Below, piece by piece: positions 7,985 through 17,563 of a stretch of DNA of 64,000 nt. The stretch is from positions 62,001 through 126,000 of the forward strand of contig NZ_MDKC01000001.1 in NCBI RefSeq assembly GCF_001712755.1, read 5' to 3'. Origin of the DNA: Gottfriedia luciferensis. GTDB lineage: Bacteria > Bacillota > Bacilli > Bacillales > Bacillaceae_G. The stretch's first letter is position 1. The number at the start of each line of letters is the position of its first letter. Under the pieces are notes generated by a model. The model saw only the letters and a list, made by a program, of their open reading frames with translations. It ran no database searches and had not been told where the DNA came from. A program made the translations under genes and the position numbers.

Positions 7985-9103
7985 ATGGTTGAAAAAGTAA
8001 TGCCAGAAGTTGGGGAAATTATCTCATGTGTAGTAGAACAAATTGAAGATAAGCAAGCAATCGTAGGGTTCGGTGGAAAAACAGATGGTATTCTTCCAAT
8101 AAAAGAAATTTCAAACGTACATATTGAAAATGTAAATGACGCGCTAACTGTAGGACAAGAAATTGAATTAAAGGTTATTAAAGTTGAGGAAGATACAGTT
8201 GTTTTTTCTAAACGTGCTGTAGATTCTGTTAAAGCTTGGGAACAATTAGAAGGAAAATTAGCTAGTAAAGAAGTTTTTGAAGTGATCGTTACAGAGCAAG
8301 TAAACGGAGGACTAATTGCAGACGTAGGCGTTCGTGGATTTATTCCTGCTTCACTTGTTTCAAAAAAATTCGTTGAAGATTTAGGTAGCTATGTTGGTCA
8401 ATCGCTTGAAGTAGTGATTGAAGAACTAGATCGCGAAAAAAATCGAGTAATCCTATCTCATAAAGCTGTTGAGCAATTAAATGAAATTGAAAATCGCCGT
8501 CAAGCATACTCTTCTATTAAAGTAGGGCAAATCGTTGAAGGTAAGGTAGAAAGATTAACTAATTTCGGTGCTTTTGTAAATATTGGTGGTGTTGATGGTT
8601 TAGTCCATGTATCTCAAATGTCTCATAAACGCGTTACAAAGCCTGAAGAGATTGTAGCTGTAGGTGATACTGTAAAAGTTCAAGTTCTTTCAATTGACTC
8701 TGATACAAACCGTATTGCTTTATCAATGAAAGCAATTCAGCCAGGACCATGGGATCAATTAAATCCAAGCATTAAAGCAGAAGCAGTAGTTGAAGGGACT
8801 GTAAAACGTCTTACAAACTTTGGTGCATTTGTAGAAGTTCAAAATGGAATTGAAGGATTAGTTCATGTTTCTCAAATTGCTGATAAACATATTAAAAATC
8901 CAAACGAAGTCCTAACAGTTGGTCAAGAAGTAAAAGTAAAAGTTTTAGAAATTAATCCTACTGAAAAACGCTTATCATTAAGCATTAAAGAAGCTGGTGA
9001 AGCTGAACTTCAAGAGGATATTGCTAAATACGTACAACCAAGTGAAAGTGGTTTCCAATTAAGCGAATTACTTGGTGATAAATTAAATAAATTTAAAAAA
9101 TAA
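7985..9103 (+). CDS. ypfD: YpfD, four-S1-domain protein homologous to ribosomal protein S1
   Basis: This 372-residue protein has four consecutive S1 RNA-binding domains (roughly residues 14-85, 100-170, 185-255 and 270-340). The last two show the classic 'LTNFGAFV...GLVHVSQ' pattern. It probably binds mRNA or ribosomes; in low-GC Gram-positives it is shorter than Escherichia coli S1 and dispensable. The start at ATG 7985 is set by AGGAGG at 7971-7976; an in-frame ATG at 7946 or nearby lacks such a site. It follows cmk by about 110 bases. Confidence 0.9.
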   Translation: MVEKVMPEVGEIISCVVEQIEDKQAIVGFGGKTDGILPIKEISNVHIENVNDALTVGQEIELKVIKVEEDTVVFSKRAVDSVKAWEQLEGKLASKEVFEVIVTEQVNGGLIADVGVRGFIPASLVSKKFVEDLGSYVGQSLEVVIEELDREKNRVILSHKAVEQLNEIENRRQAYSSIKVGQIVEGKVERLTNFGAFVNIGGVDGLVHVSQMSHKRVTKPEEIVAVGDTVKVQVLSIDSDTNRIALSMKAIQPGPWDQLNPSIKAEAVVEGTVKRLTNFGAFVEVQNGIEGLVHVSQIADKHIKNPNEVLTVGQEVKVKVLEINPTEKRLSLSIKEAGEAELQEDIAKYVQPSESGFQLSELLGDKLNKFKK

Positions 9104-9104
9104 T

Positions 9105-9140
9105 AAAAAATCCTTCAGCCATTTGCTGAAGGATTTTTAA
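9105..9140. terminator. Bidirectional terminator between ypfD and ypzI
   Basis: AAAAAATCCTTCAGC pairs with GCTGAAGGATTTTT, with A and T runs on the two sides, so it can serve both convergent genes. Confidence 0.85.
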
Positions 9141-9150
9141 TTCGAACATT

Positions 9151-9288
9151 TTAGTTATGTTGATTTTCTGCTCTTGCTTCCTCAGGTGTGTCTAAACGCG
9201 TAGCACCTTTGTTATGAATGCTTTGATCTCGATCAGATTCAACTCTTCTAGATTGTTTAAGCTTCTTTTCTTGACGATCTTTTCCCAC
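9151..9288 (-). CDS. ypzI: YpzI-like small protein
   Basis: This 45-residue minus-strand protein begins 'MGKDRQEKKLKQSRRVESDR' and continues 'DQSIHNKGATRLDTPEEARA'. It matches my recollection of the conserved Bacillus YpzI family, which is highly charged with no membrane segment. The GTG start is supported by GGAGGTG a few bases upstream on the minus strand. It converges with ypfD across a shared terminator. The function is unknown. Confidence 0.8.
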   Translation of the reverse strand: MGKDRQEKKLKQSRRVESDRDQSIHNKGATRLDTPEEARAENQHN

Positions 9289-9416
9289 TCGTTTCACCTC
9301 CAAAAATATCTCATTTATAGATTCGTTTTAAATGCAACTTCTTATACACTTTCTTTTCTTTTTGATTATTTTTGAAATATGAATTGTTCATACTAGTACT
9401 ATTAGGAGGTTTTCGT

Positions 9417-10007
9417 GTGCAAGGTAGTCTATTTATCATTACTTCTTGGATGACTGTTTTATTTCTTTTGATTTTTCGGGATCGAACTAAGAAGAATTTC
9501 TTGTATTTAGCGGGAGTACTTATATTAATTAGCGGTTCAGCTTACACAATTGATCTATTTTCAATTGAAATAAATTTTTCATATATCATTATAATTTTTA
9601 TCATAAGCTACTTTATTAGTTTATTAAATTTTATTGAACAAATAGTGCATTTCTTTAAAGGCCTGATTATAGGCATGACATTTAGTGTAGTTACACTGCT
9701 TTCGATTTATGATCCTGCAAGTTTTTTTATTGATGAGAGGATAATCAGTTCATTTTTTGTAATAGTACTTTCTTTCTTTTTAAGTAAATCCTATTTTGAC
9801 AAAATGCGTTATATAACAATTGGTCTAGTTCAGGGAGACATTTTTAATTATTTTACGTTTAAGTCGATTAATTTTAAATATATAATTGGAGATTTAAATT
9901 GGTTTGATACTTTAATTATGTCCATTTTATTATTGTCAGCAATTCAATTCATAGCAGTTTACGTATCGAAAATAAGTCTCAAAAACAGAAAATTACTAAA
10001 AAGTTGA
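9417..10007 (+). CDS. yphA: YphA-like integral membrane protein
   Basis: GTG 9417 is chosen as the start because AGGAGG lies at 9404-9409, giving 196 residues. The protein is very hydrophobic, with about six predicted membrane segments and few charged loops (for example 'RDRTKKN' after the first segment). It lies between ypfD and der, the place of yphA in B. subtilis, where the product is an uncharacterised membrane protein. The similarity is mostly in topology and position, so the name is moderately sure. Confidence 0.65.
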   Translation: MQGSLFIITSWMTVLFLLIFRDRTKKNFLYLAGVLILISGSAYTIDLFSIEINFSYIIIIFIISYFISLLNFIEQIVHFFKGLIIGMTFSVVTLLSIYDPASFFIDERIISSFFVIVLSFFLSKSYFDKMRYITIGLVQGDIFNYFTFKSINFKYIIGDLNWFDTLIMSILLLSAIQFIAVYVSKISLKNRKLLKS

Positions 10008-10139
10008 AGTGTATTGGTCTTTTCTCATATTTTTTGTTAAAATAGATAAGTTATTTAAATAAATCAATTTTTAAAACAAAACTAAAACTCATTTAGATGA
10101 TTTAAATGGTACATAGTTATGCTAGGAAGGATGAATTAA

Positions 10140-11450
10140 ATGTCTAAACCGACAGTTGCAATAGTTGGACGACCAAATGTAGGGAAATCAACTATTTTTA
10201 ATAGGATAGTGGGAGAAAGAATTTCAATTGTAGAAGATATTCCAGGGGTTACTCGTGATCGTATTTACAGTTCAGGAGAGTGGTTAAATCAAGAATTTAG
10301 TTTAATCGATACAGGTGGAATTGACATTGGTGATGAGCCATTTTTAGAGCAAATTCGTCAACAAGCTGAAATCGCAATGGATGAAGCGGATGTTATTATA
10401 TTTCTAACAAATGGTCGTGAGGGTGTTACAGCGGCTGATGAGGAAGTTGCTAAAATCCTTTATAAAACAAAAAAACCGGTAGTATTAGCAGTTAATAAAG
10501 TCGATAATCCAGAAATGAGAAGTGATATTTACGACTTCTATGCATTAGGATTTGGAGAAGTATTTCCAATCTCAGGTTCACATGGTTTAGGACTAGGTGA
10601 TTTACTTGATGAAGTAGTAAAACATTTCCCTGACCAAGAAGATGAAAATTACGATGAGGAGACAATTAAATTCAGTTTAATTGGACGACCAAATGTAGGG
10701 AAGTCTTCTTTAGTAAATGCATTATTAGGTCAAGATCGTGTAATCGTAAGTAATGTGGCTGGAACTACACGTGATGCTGTCGATACACCTTATTCAAAAG
10801 ATGGCCAAGACTACGTTATTATCGATACAGCTGGTATGAGAAAAAAAGGTAAAGTTTATGAAAGTACGGAAAAATACAGCGTACTACGTGCTTTACGTGC
10901 AATTGAGAGATCAGATGTCGTCTTAGTCGTATTAGATGGTGAAGAAGGTATTATTGAACAAGATAAGAAGATAGCTGGATATGCACATCAAGCAGGTAGA
11001 TCAGTTGTTATTGTTGTTAATAAATGGGATGCAGTAGAAAAAGATGAAAAAACGATGAATGAATTCATTGAAAACATTCGAGCACATTTCCAATTCTTAG
11101 ACTATGCTCCAATTGTATTCCTATCAGCTAAAACGAAGAAAAGAACTCAAACTTTATTACCAATGATTAATAAAGCGTGTGAAAGCCATAGTTTACGCGT
11201 TCCAACAAATGTATTAAATGATGTTATTATGGATGCAATTGCGATGAATCCAACACCAACACATAATGGACAAAGATTAAGAGTGTATTATGCAACTCAA
11301 GTAGCAATTAAACCACCAACATTTGTTGTTTTTGTAAATGATCCTGAATTACTTCACTTTAGTTATGAGCGTTTCTTAGAAAATCGTATTAGAGATGCTT
11401 TTGATTTTGAGGGATCTCCAATTAAGATTATCGGTCGTGCACGAGCTTAA
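10140..11450 (+). CDS. der: Ribosome biogenesis GTPase Der (EngA)
   Basis: Der is an essential GTPase with two tandem G domains needed for 50S subunit maturation. The first P-loop is '[13 protein letters not shown]' (residues 8-20) with switch 'DTGGI' and 'NKVD'; the second is '[13 protein letters not shown]' (about 181-193) with 'DTAGM' and 'NKWD'. The C-terminal KH-like domain ends in basic residues. The 436-residue length is exact for the family. GGAAGGATG precedes the ATG. gpsA follows directly, as in B. subtilis. Confidence 0.97.
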   Translation: MSKPTVAIVGRPNVGKSTIFNRIVGERISIVEDIPGVTRDRIYSSGEWLNQEFSLIDTGGIDIGDEPFLEQIRQQAEIAMDEADVIIFLTNGREGVTAADEEVAKILYKTKKPVVLAVNKVDNPEMRSDIYDFYALGFGEVFPISGSHGLGLGDLLDEVVKHFPDQEDENYDEETIKFSLIGRPNVGKSSLVNALLGQDRVIVSNVAGTTRDAVDTPYSKDGQDYVIIDTAGMRKKGKVYESTEKYSVLRALRAIERSDVVLVVLDGEEGIIEQDKKIAGYAHQAGRSVVIVVNKWDAVEKDEKTMNEFIENIRAHFQFLDYAPIVFLSAKTKKRTQTLLPMINKACESHSLRVPTNVLNDVIMDAIAMNPTPTHNGQRLRVYYATQVAIKPPTFVVFVNDPELLHFSYERFLENRIRDAFDFEGSPIKIIGRARA

Positions 11451-11493
11451 ATTCGATGTGAAATATGGATTCTTTATGAAGGGGAGTGTTGAA

Positions 11494-12531
11494 TTGGAAA
11501 AAATCGCTGTTTTAGGTGCGGGTAGTTGGGGAACTGCTTTAGCCATGGTTTTATCAGATAATGGGCATACGGTTACTTTATGGGGAAATAAATCCGAACA
11601 AATAAATGAAATAAATGAACAACATACTAATAAAAGATATTTGCCGGAAATTAATTTACCTCAAAATTTAAAAGCATCGGTCAATTTAAAGGAAGCTATA
11701 AATGGAGCTAACTATATTTTGCTTGTTGTTCCGACCAAAGCAATAAGAGAAGTTTGCCAACAACTAAATAATGAATTAACGAACGAGGTTACAATAATCC
11801 ATGCAAGTAAAGGGATTGAGCCTGATACTTCTAAGCGTGTTTCAGAAATGATCTCTGAAGAAATAGATTCGAAATTCTTAAAATCAGTAGTTGTATTATC
11901 AGGTCCAAGTCATGCTGAAGAAGTTGCTTTAAGACATCCAACGACTGTAACATCGGCATCTAAAAATATGGAAGATGCGGAAGTTGTTCAGGAATTATTC
12001 TCAAATGGTTATTTCCGTGTATACACAAACGAAGATGTAATTGGTGTAGAAATTGGTGGAGCCTTAAAGAATATTATCGCACTTGCTGCTGGTATTACTG
12101 ACGGACTTGGTTATGGCGACAACGCGAAGGCGGCTTTAATGACACGTGGACTTGCAGAAATAATTCGTTTAGGTAAGGCTATGGGAGCTAATACTCAAAC
12201 TTTTGCAGGTTTAACTGGAATGGGCGACTTAATCGTAACTTGTACGAGTGTACATAGCCGTAACTGGAGAGCTGGTAATTTATTAGGGAAAGGCAAATCG
12301 TTAGACGAGGTATTAGATAATATGGGTATGGTCGTTGAAGGAGTTCGAACGACAAAGGCTGCATATCAATTAGCAAAACAAGTAAATGTAGAGATGCCAA
12401 TTGTTAATGAATTACACGCAGTATTATTTGAAAATAAAAATCCAAAATTAGCAGTTGATGCACTTATGTCTCGTGTAAAAAAACACGAGGGCGAAAGTAC
12501 TTCAAATTATATTAGCGATCTTGCTGAGTAA
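11494..12531 (+). CDS. gpsA: Glycerol-3-phosphate dehydrogenase [NAD(P)+]
   Basis: The enzyme reduces dihydroxyacetone phosphate to sn-glycerol 3-phosphate for phospholipid synthesis. With TTG 11494 as start (GGGGAG at 11481-11486) the protein is 345 residues and begins '[17 protein letters not shown]', which is the dinucleotide-binding site. 'GPSHAEEV' (about 141-148) and '[13 protein letters not shown]' (about 189-201, with the catalytic lysine) are typical. Longer in-frame starts overlap der and lack a ribosome site. A hairpin terminator follows. Confidence 0.95.
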   Translation: MEKIAVLGAGSWGTALAMVLSDNGHTVTLWGNKSEQINEINEQHTNKRYLPEINLPQNLKASVNLKEAINGANYILLVVPTKAIREVCQQLNNELTNEVTIIHASKGIEPDTSKRVSEMISEEIDSKFLKSVVVLSGPSHAEEVALRHPTTVTSASKNMEDAEVVQELFSNGYFRVYTNEDVIGVEIGGALKNIIALAAGITDGLGYGDNAKAALMTRGLAEIIRLGKAMGANTQTFAGLTGMGDLIVTCTSVHSRNWRAGNLLGKGKSLDEVLDNMGMVVEGVRTTKAAYQLAKQVNVEMPIVNELHAVLFENKNPKLAVDALMSRVKKHEGESTSNYISDLAE

Positions 12532-12555
12532 TTAATTTTATTAAAATAGATAGTT

Positions 12556-12589
12556 TAAAAGCATTAAAACTTTGTTTTAATGCTTTTTC
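12556..12589 (+). terminator. Intrinsic terminator after gpsA
   Basis: AAAAGCATTAAAAC (12557-12570) pairs with GTTTTAATGCTTTTT (12574-12588). Confidence 0.85.
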
Positions 12590-12669
12590 TTATGTGGACT
12601 AAAAATAGGCGTTTCACCATTTCTCTTTTTTTGCATAGCATATGTTGTATAGAAAAGAAGGAGGTTTGA

Positions 12670-12939
12670 ATGGTGACTAATAATAATCCAAATGGTTTCT
12701 TCGATAAGATTGAAAAGAAAGCAAATGTAAGCAAATCAGATATTTTTAAAGTCGCTGATTCAGTAAAAGATGCAAACTTTAAAGATGAAGCAACAGTTAG
12801 AAAACTAGTCCGTCAAATTGCATTGATGACAGGTCGTCAAGTTTCTAAGGAAAAAGAAGACAAAATCGTTCAAGCGATTGTTACGAATAATATGCCATTA
12901 GATTTTCAATCATTAACAAATATGTTTAAACAAAAATAA
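12670..12939 (+). CDS. SpoVIF-family (stage VI sporulation protein F) protein
   Basis: This is an 89-residue soluble protein. The pattern 'FFDKIEKKANVSKSDIFKVADSV' followed by 'DEATVRKLVRQIALMTGRQVSKEKEDKIVQAI' resembles the SpoVIF family, which acts in spore coat assembly in B. subtilis. GAAGGAGG directly precedes the ATG. In B. subtilis spoVIF lies elsewhere, so this may be a relocated copy or paralogue at the gpsA-yphE junction. Expression late in sporulation is expected from the family but I see no clear sporulation promoter. Confidence 0.75.
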   Translation: MVTNNNPNGFFDKIEKKANVSKSDIFKVADSVKDANFKDEATVRKLVRQIALMTGRQVSKEKEDKIVQAIVTNNMPLDFQSLTNMFKQK

Positions 12940-13047
12940 TTGGGCTTATTCTTCAGCGATGTATTTAGTGCATAATCATACATTTTCGCATACTATAGAA
13001 TGACTTATACCGGATGTATTCTGGTGGGTGTTAGTCGAGGATGATTA

Positions 13048-13182
13048 CGAAGCAATTGCCCCAGTTTGCTTCGAAGAAAGAAGGAGTATATTTATACTTT
13101 TTCTTTCTTTTTATTTTGTCCTTTTAAATATGTGAATGGTCCTGTATCCTCCTTGGATGGTTTTTATCAAGGAGGTATTTTG
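13048..13182 (+). promoter_or_regulatory. Structured leader: two hairpins, the second sequestering a ribosome binding site
   Basis: Hairpin 1 pairs CGAAGCAA (13048-13055) with TTGCTTCG (13066-13073). Hairpin 2 pairs CCTCCTTG (13148-13155) perfectly with CAAGGAGG (13168-13175). The right arm of hairpin 2 is an ideal Shine-Dalgarno sequence seven bases before an ATG, so the fold would hide the site. No T run follows, which argues against a plain terminator. Confidence 0.5.
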
Positions 13183-13272
13183 ATGGTGTTTGTAAAGGGT
13201 GTAAATAGTGAATATGTTCTAATGGTTTTTTATGAAGCAGGAAATAAATTTAAAACAGACAAGTATACGTAA
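13183..13272 (+). CDS. Putative 29-residue micro-ORF behind a sequestered ribosome site
   Basis: The ATG at 13183 follows AAGGAGG at optimal spacing and encodes 29 residues beginning 'MVFVKGVNSEYVLMVFYEAG'. I recognise no family. The case for it rests on the strong ribosome site and the hairpin covering it. The remaining 12940-13380 gap holds nothing else I can identify. Confidence 0.35.
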   Translation: MVFVKGVNSEYVLMVFYEAGNKFKTDKYT

Positions 13273-13380
13273 GCATTAAATAAGTCGATAATGTCTTAAT
13301 AGGATTAAAAAGATTTTAATTCAAATCATGTGATTATTTTGATACTATAATAATGGTAGAAAATACATAGGGGGAACATA

Positions 13381-13578
13381 ATGAACTCGGCACATATTAA
13401 TGAAATTATTTCTTTTGTTGGAATCGGATTAATGCTTTTATCATTATTTTTAATTTTCTTGAGTAGAAACAAAATAAAAATAAAATTTTTAAAAATGATT
13501 ACAGCCTTCATTGCTTATATGTCTTTAATTATTTCTGGGATTTTAATTACATATATCGTATTAAGCTGGCCTAGTTAA
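13381..13578 (+). CDS. yphE: YphE-like membrane protein (DUF2768 family)
   Basis: This 65-residue protein has two hydrophobic helices (about 10-28 and 40-62) joined by a basic loop 'SRNKIKIKFLKM'. The layout and the segment 'KMITAFIAYMSLIISG' fit YphE of B. subtilis, also found just upstream of yphF and spoIVA. AGGGGG lies just before the ATG. The function is unknown; it is probably co-transcribed with the lipoprotein gene 21 bases downstream. Confidence 0.75.
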   Translation: MNSAHINEIISFVGIGLMLLSLFLIFLSRNKIKIKFLKMITAFIAYMSLIISGILITYIVLSWPS

Positions 13579-13599
13579 TTTAGAATAAAGGGGACTAAC

Positions 13600-14316
13600 A
13601 TGAAAAAGCTATTTCTTTCCATTCTAATGTGCTTTGTTATCAGTCTATTGAGTGGCTGTTTATATCCACAAGATAAACTTGCACAAAATCAAGTACCATA
13701 TGATGATCAATTGCAATCTGTTCAAACTGCAGTTAATAAATTTAAGGAAAACAATTCAGGAATGTTACCTATTAAAAACAAGGATATGAGTACACCTATT
13801 TATATTAAATATCCAATTGATTTTACAAAACTAACACCTGGCTATTTAAGTGATGCACCTGGTAATTCTTATGAAAATGGTGGGATCTTCCAGTACGTAT
13901 TAGTAGATGCAGAGAAGAATCCGACTGTTAAATTAGTCGATCTTAGAATTGCAGAAAAACTAAGAGATGTTTCATTAAGAGTACAAGTTTATAAAGATAA
14001 ACATACTTATCCACCAATCAAGAAAACATTGGCTAATGGTGTTTTTCTATTAAACTATAAAAAGATGGGTTTCAAACAAGAACCATTTGTAGTCAGTCCT
14101 TATAGTAATAAGAACTTACCAATCGTCATGGGGAATGATGGGGAGTTTTATGTTGACTACTCAACTGATTTATATGCAAAAATTAAAGAAGCAAAAAATT
14201 ATAAGTTTGGTGAAGATATTCGTTCTATTTTAGTAAAAGACTCACCAATCGTGCCTGCATACTCACTTCCATATACGATTAAAGATGGACAACCAGTGTT
14301 TTTAGAACAAAAATAA
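13600..14316 (+). CDS. yphF: YphF-like lipoprotein
   Basis: This 238-residue protein has a signal peptide (residues 1-20) ending in the lipobox 'LLSGC', so the mature protein would be lipid-anchored on the outer face of the cytoplasmic membrane at C20. The rest is soluble with no repeat or catalytic motif that I recognise. Position between yphE and spoIVA matches yphF. AAAGGGG precedes the ATG. A hairpin terminator closes the yphE-yphF unit. Confidence 0.8.
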   Translation: MKKLFLSILMCFVISLLSGCLYPQDKLAQNQVPYDDQLQSVQTAVNKFKENNSGMLPIKNKDMSTPIYIKYPIDFTKLTPGYLSDAPGNSYENGGIFQYVLVDAEKNPTVKLVDLRIAEKLRDVSLRVQVYKDKHTYPPIKKTLANGVFLLNYKKMGFKQEPFVVSPYSNKNLPIVMGNDGEFYVDYSTDLYAKIKEAKNYKFGEDIRSILVKDSPIVPAYSLPYTIKDGQPVFLEQK

Positions 14317-14328
14317 ATAATATAAATC

Positions 14329-14376
14329 ATAATCCTTTGATAAAAGAATACATTTTATCGAAGGATTATTTTATTT
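14329..14376 (+). terminator. Intrinsic terminator after yphF
   Basis: AATCCTTTGATAAAA (14331-14345) pairs with TTTTATCGAAGGATT (14353-14367), with minor mismatches, and is followed by ATTTTATTT. Confidence 0.7.
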
Positions 14377-14414
14377 GATCCCAAGTGAATAAAAAGAAAA
14401 AATAAAAAATCTTG

Positions 14415-14444
14415 TCATAACTCACTAGGACAACATCATAGAAT
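14415..14444 (+). promoter_or_regulatory. Predicted sigma-E promoter of spoIVA
   Basis: TCATAAC (14415-14421) and CATAGAAT (14437-14444) are 15 bases apart, resembling the sigma-E consensus (KMATATT and CATACAHT). spoIVA is a known sigma-E gene in B. subtilis. Confidence 0.5.
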
Positions 14445-14512
14445 GATATTGTCATAGGTATACTACTTCAAGTCAATTATTCCCATGTATTGATAAATCG
14501 GGAGGGGAACAC

Positions 14513-15991
14513 ATGGAAAAGATAGATATTTTTAAAGACATTGCCGAGCGCACAGGAGGAGATATCTACTTAGGTGTTGTAGGTGCTGTGCGTACTGGTA
14601 AATCAACATTTATTAAACGCTTTATGGAAGCAGTTGTAATCCCTAATATTCAAAATGAAGCTGACCGTGCTAGAGCACATGATGAATTACCTCAAAGTGC
14701 AGCAGGTAAAACAATAATGACTACTGAACCAAAATTCGTTCCGAATCAAGGCGTAAAAATTCATGTAGCGGATGGGTTAGATGTAAATATTCGATTAGTA
14801 GATTGCGTTGGTTATAGTGTACCAGGGGCTAAAGGATATGAGGATGAAAATGGTCCTAGAATGATTAGCACTCCTTGGTATGAAGAGCCGATTCCATTTA
14901 ATGAAGCGGCAGAAATCGGTACAAGAAAAGTTATTCAAGAGCATTCAACAATTGGAGTTGTTGTAACAACAGATGGCACAATTGGAGAAATTGCTAGATA
15001 CGATTATATCGAAGCAGAGGAACGTGTAGTTGCTGAATTAAAAGAAGTTGGAAAACCTTTCATTATGGTGATCAACTCTTCTCAGCCATATCATCCTAAT
15101 ACAGAGGCACTTAGACAAGAACTATCAGAAAAGTACGATATTCCTGTCATCGCATTAAGTGTTGAAGCAATGCGCGAAGGAGACGTAATGAACGTACTTC
15201 GCGAAGCTTTATACGAATTCCCAGTCCTTGAAGTGAACGTAAACTTACCTAGCTGGGTCTTAGTTTTAAAAGAAAATCACTGGCTACGCCAAAGCTATCA
15301 AGAAGCAATTCAAGAAACAGTTAAAGATATTAAACGATTAAGAGATGTAGATTATGTAGTTGGCCAATTTAGTGATTATGAATTTATTGAACATGCACAA
15401 CTTGCTGGAATAGATATGGGGCAAGGGGTTGCAGAAATTGATTTATCCGCACCAGATGAGTTATATGATCAAGTCTTAAAAGAAGTAGTGGGAGTAGAAA
15501 TTCGCGGTAAAGATCATTTATTAGAATTAATGCAAGATTTCGCTCACGCAAAACAAGAGTATGATCAAGTAGCAGATGCCTTAAGAATGGTTAAACAAAC
15601 AGGATATGGAGTTGCTGCACCTTCGCTTTTAGATATGAGCTTAGATGAGCCAGAAATTATACGCCATGGTTCAAGGTTTGGTGTCAAATTAAAAGCAGTA
15701 GCGCCTTCTATTCATATGATTAAAGTTGATGTTGAGTCAACGTTTGAACCAATTATCGGAACTGAAAAACAAAGTGAAGAACTTGTTAAATACTTAATGC
15801 AAGATTTTGAAGATAATCCATTATCAATTTGGAACTCAGATATATTTGGACGTTCATTAAGTTCAATCGTACGTGAAGGCATCCAAGCGAAACTTTCTCT
15901 AATGCCTGAAAATGCAAGATATAAATTGAAAGAAACTTTAGAAAGAATTATTAACGAAGGAAGTGGCGGCTTAATTGCAATTATCCTTTAA
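14513..15991 (+). CDS. spoIVA: Stage IV sporulation protein A (spore coat morphogenetic ATPase)
   Basis: SpoIVA polymerises on the forespore surface using ATP and forms the basement layer of the spore coat; it is also needed for cortex formation. The Walker A sequence 'GAVRTGKSTFIKR' is at residues 24-36, and the 492-residue length is the same as in B. subtilis. The C-terminal segment ending 'GSGGLIAIIL' is the conserved part that contacts SpoVM. GGGAGGGG precedes the ATG. It is flanked by terminators, so it is a single-gene unit under a sporulation promoter. Confidence 0.97.
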   Translation: MEKIDIFKDIAERTGGDIYLGVVGAVRTGKSTFIKRFMEAVVIPNIQNEADRARAHDELPQSAAGKTIMTTEPKFVPNQGVKIHVADGLDVNIRLVDCVGYSVPGAKGYEDENGPRMISTPWYEEPIPFNEAAEIGTRKVIQEHSTIGVVVTTDGTIGEIARYDYIEAEERVVAELKEVGKPFIMVINSSQPYHPNTEALRQELSEKYDIPVIALSVEAMREGDVMNVLREALYEFPVLEVNVNLPSWVLVLKENHWLRQSYQEAIQETVKDIKRLRDVDYVVGQFSDYEFIEHAQLAGIDMGQGVAEIDLSAPDELYDQVLKEVVGVEIRGKDHLLELMQDFAHAKQEYDQVADALRMVKQTGYGVAAPSLLDMSLDEPEIIRHGSRFGVKLKAVAPSIHMIKVDVESTFEPIIGTEKQSEELVKYLMQDFEDNPLSIWNSDIFGRSLSSIVREGIQAKLSLMPENARYKLKETLERIINEGSGGLIAIIL

Positions 15992-16000
15992 TCATTAATT

Positions 16001-16033
16001 AATCAGGTGGTCAAAACCATCTGATTTTTTTTG
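16001..16033 (+). terminator. Intrinsic terminator after spoIVA
   Basis: AATCAGGTGGT pairs with ACCATCTGATT, with one G-U pair, followed by eight T. The rest of the 15992-16463 gap is AT-rich; TATAAT near 16354 may be the -10 of hbs. Confidence 0.85.
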
Positions 16034-16463
16034 TGTTAGCAAAATATAAACATGTATTTTTAGAAAATCTAAATGCTTATATTTTATCTGGTGAAATGAA
16101 CGTTTTAAAAAAATCACAAAAAATTAGCAAGAGAAAATAAATGTTATTCGACAAAATCCAACAAATATAAATTTATTAAAAATCATCAATAAATTTTATA
16201 AAATGCCGAATAATTCAGTAATCATCGTACCTCCAGAAGTACTTATTAGAAAATTGAAGACGAAAAAGGAACTTTTCAGAAAAATCGCCACCTGTTTTCG
16301 AGTAATTCCAACATTTTCTTATAAAACATATTGAAAAAAGCCGTAGAATCGTATAATATAAGGCATGACAAAGAAATTAATTGGAATTTGTTGTATAAAA
16401 TTTAAAATTTTGGTCACAAATGAAATTAAGAAACATCTAAAATTTTGGGAGGAGGTGAAAGAC

Positions 16464-16736
16464 ATGAACAAAACAGATTTAATCAATGCAGTTGCTGAAG
16501 CTGGTGAATTAACTAAAAAACAAGCTACTTTAGCAGTAGACGCTGTATTCGAATCAATTCTTGGTGCGTTACAAAACGGGGATAAAGTACAATTAATCGG
16601 ATTTGGTAACTTTGAAGTTCGTGAGCGTGCAGCTCGTAAAGGACGTAATCCACAAACTGGCGAGGAAATCGAAATCGCAGCTAGTAAAGTTCCAGCTTTC
16701 AAACCTGGTAAAGCGCTTAAGGATGCAGTAAAATAA
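16464..16736 (+). CDS. hbs: DNA-binding protein HU
   Basis: This is the 90-residue histone-like HU homodimer that bends DNA and compacts the nucleoid. It begins '[20 protein letters not shown]' and carries the beta-arm motif '[17 protein letters not shown]' (about 53-69) with the proline that intercalates into DNA. The true start is ATG 16464 after GGAGGAGGTG; longer in-frame extensions are not credible for this family. Position between spoIVA and folE matches hbs. Confidence 0.97.
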   Translation: MNKTDLINAVAEAGELTKKQATLAVDAVFESILGALQNGDKVQLIGFGNFEVRERAARKGRNPQTGEEIEIAASKVPAFKPGKALKDAVK

Positions 16737-16753
16737 TTACATAATTTAAGCGA

Positions 16754-16790
16754 AAAAGAAGGATGCTAAAAAAAGCATCCTTCTTTTTTT
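16754..16790 (+). terminator. Intrinsic terminator after hbs
   Basis: GAAGGATGC pairs with GCATCCTTC and is followed by seven T. Confidence 0.9.
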
Positions 16791-16898
16791 GCTAAAAAAG
16801 TCCAAAAAGTCTTATGTTTTAGGGAGCAATAATTAATTTTGGACAAAGAAAGCGTCGATTTTAGGTAGTCTAAAAGAAAGTATCCTTCTTTTTTTTGC
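16791..16898 (+). repeat. Degenerate element with partial duplication of the hbs terminator
   Basis: The 3' arm of the hbs terminator (GCATCCTTC plus T run) reappears as GTATCCTTC plus eight T at about 16875-16895. Between them lies 'AAAGAAAGCG' and 'GGTAGTCTAAAA', which resemble the right end of the 132-base element at 47785-47916. GTCCAAAA and TTTTGGAC form an internal inverted pair. Confidence 0.45.
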
Positions 16899-16978
16899 CT
16901 ATAAAAAAAGAATTATGTTAAAATAAAACGAATCTGATAGTGAATATTAGAATTTTTTTTAGCATGGGGGATCAATTA

Positions 16979-17551
16979 ATGAATGAAGTTAATTTAGAAA
17001 AAATTGAACAAGCGGTTCGTCTAATTCTCGAAGCTATCGGTGATGATCCAAATAGAGAAGGAATTTACGAAACGCCAAAACGAGTTGCGAAAATGTATGC
17101 TGAAGTATTCTCTGGGATGCGCCAAGATGAAAAAGCTCATTTACATAAAGTATTTGGTGAAGATCATGAAGAATTAGTTCTTGTTAAAGATATTCCATTC
17201 CATTCAATGTGCGAGCATCATCTATTACCTTTTTACGGAGTTGCACATGTAGCTTATATACCTAGAAATGGTAGAGTAACTGGTTTAAGTAAATTAGCAC
17301 GTACTGTAGAAACAGTAGCTAAAAGACCACAGTTACAAGAGCGTATTACTGCCTCAGTAGTTGATGCAATTATGGACGTGCTACAACCACACGGAGCAAT
17401 GGTAGTTGTTGAAGCAGAACATATGTGTATGTCTATGCGTGGAGTAAGAAAACCAGGCTCAAAAACTGTTACGACTGCTGTGCGTGGCTCACTTAAAGAG
17501 GATGTGCAAGGAAGAAATGAAATTCTTGCAATGATTCATTCTTCTAAATAG
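16979..17551 (+). CDS. folE: GTP cyclohydrolase I (FolE, MtrA)
   Basis: The enzyme converts GTP to 7,8-dihydroneopterin triphosphate, the first step of folate synthesis. The 190-residue protein has zinc ligands in 'MCEHHLLPF' (about residues 78-86) and a third cysteine in '[10 protein letters not shown]' (about 148-157). The start ATG 16979 follows GGGGG at 16966-16970. In B. subtilis it is followed by mtrB, the tryptophan-sensing TRAP protein; here mtrB is absent and hepS follows. Confidence 0.96.
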   Translation: MNEVNLEKIEQAVRLILEAIGDDPNREGIYETPKRVAKMYAEVFSGMRQDEKAHLHKVFGEDHEELVLVKDIPFHSMCEHHLLPFYGVAHVAYIPRNGRVTGLSKLARTVETVAKRPQLQERITASVVDAIMDVLQPHGAMVVVEAEHMCMSMRGVRKPGSKTVTTAVRGSLKEDVQGRNEILAMIHSSK

Positions 17552-17563
17552 AATCAAATAATC

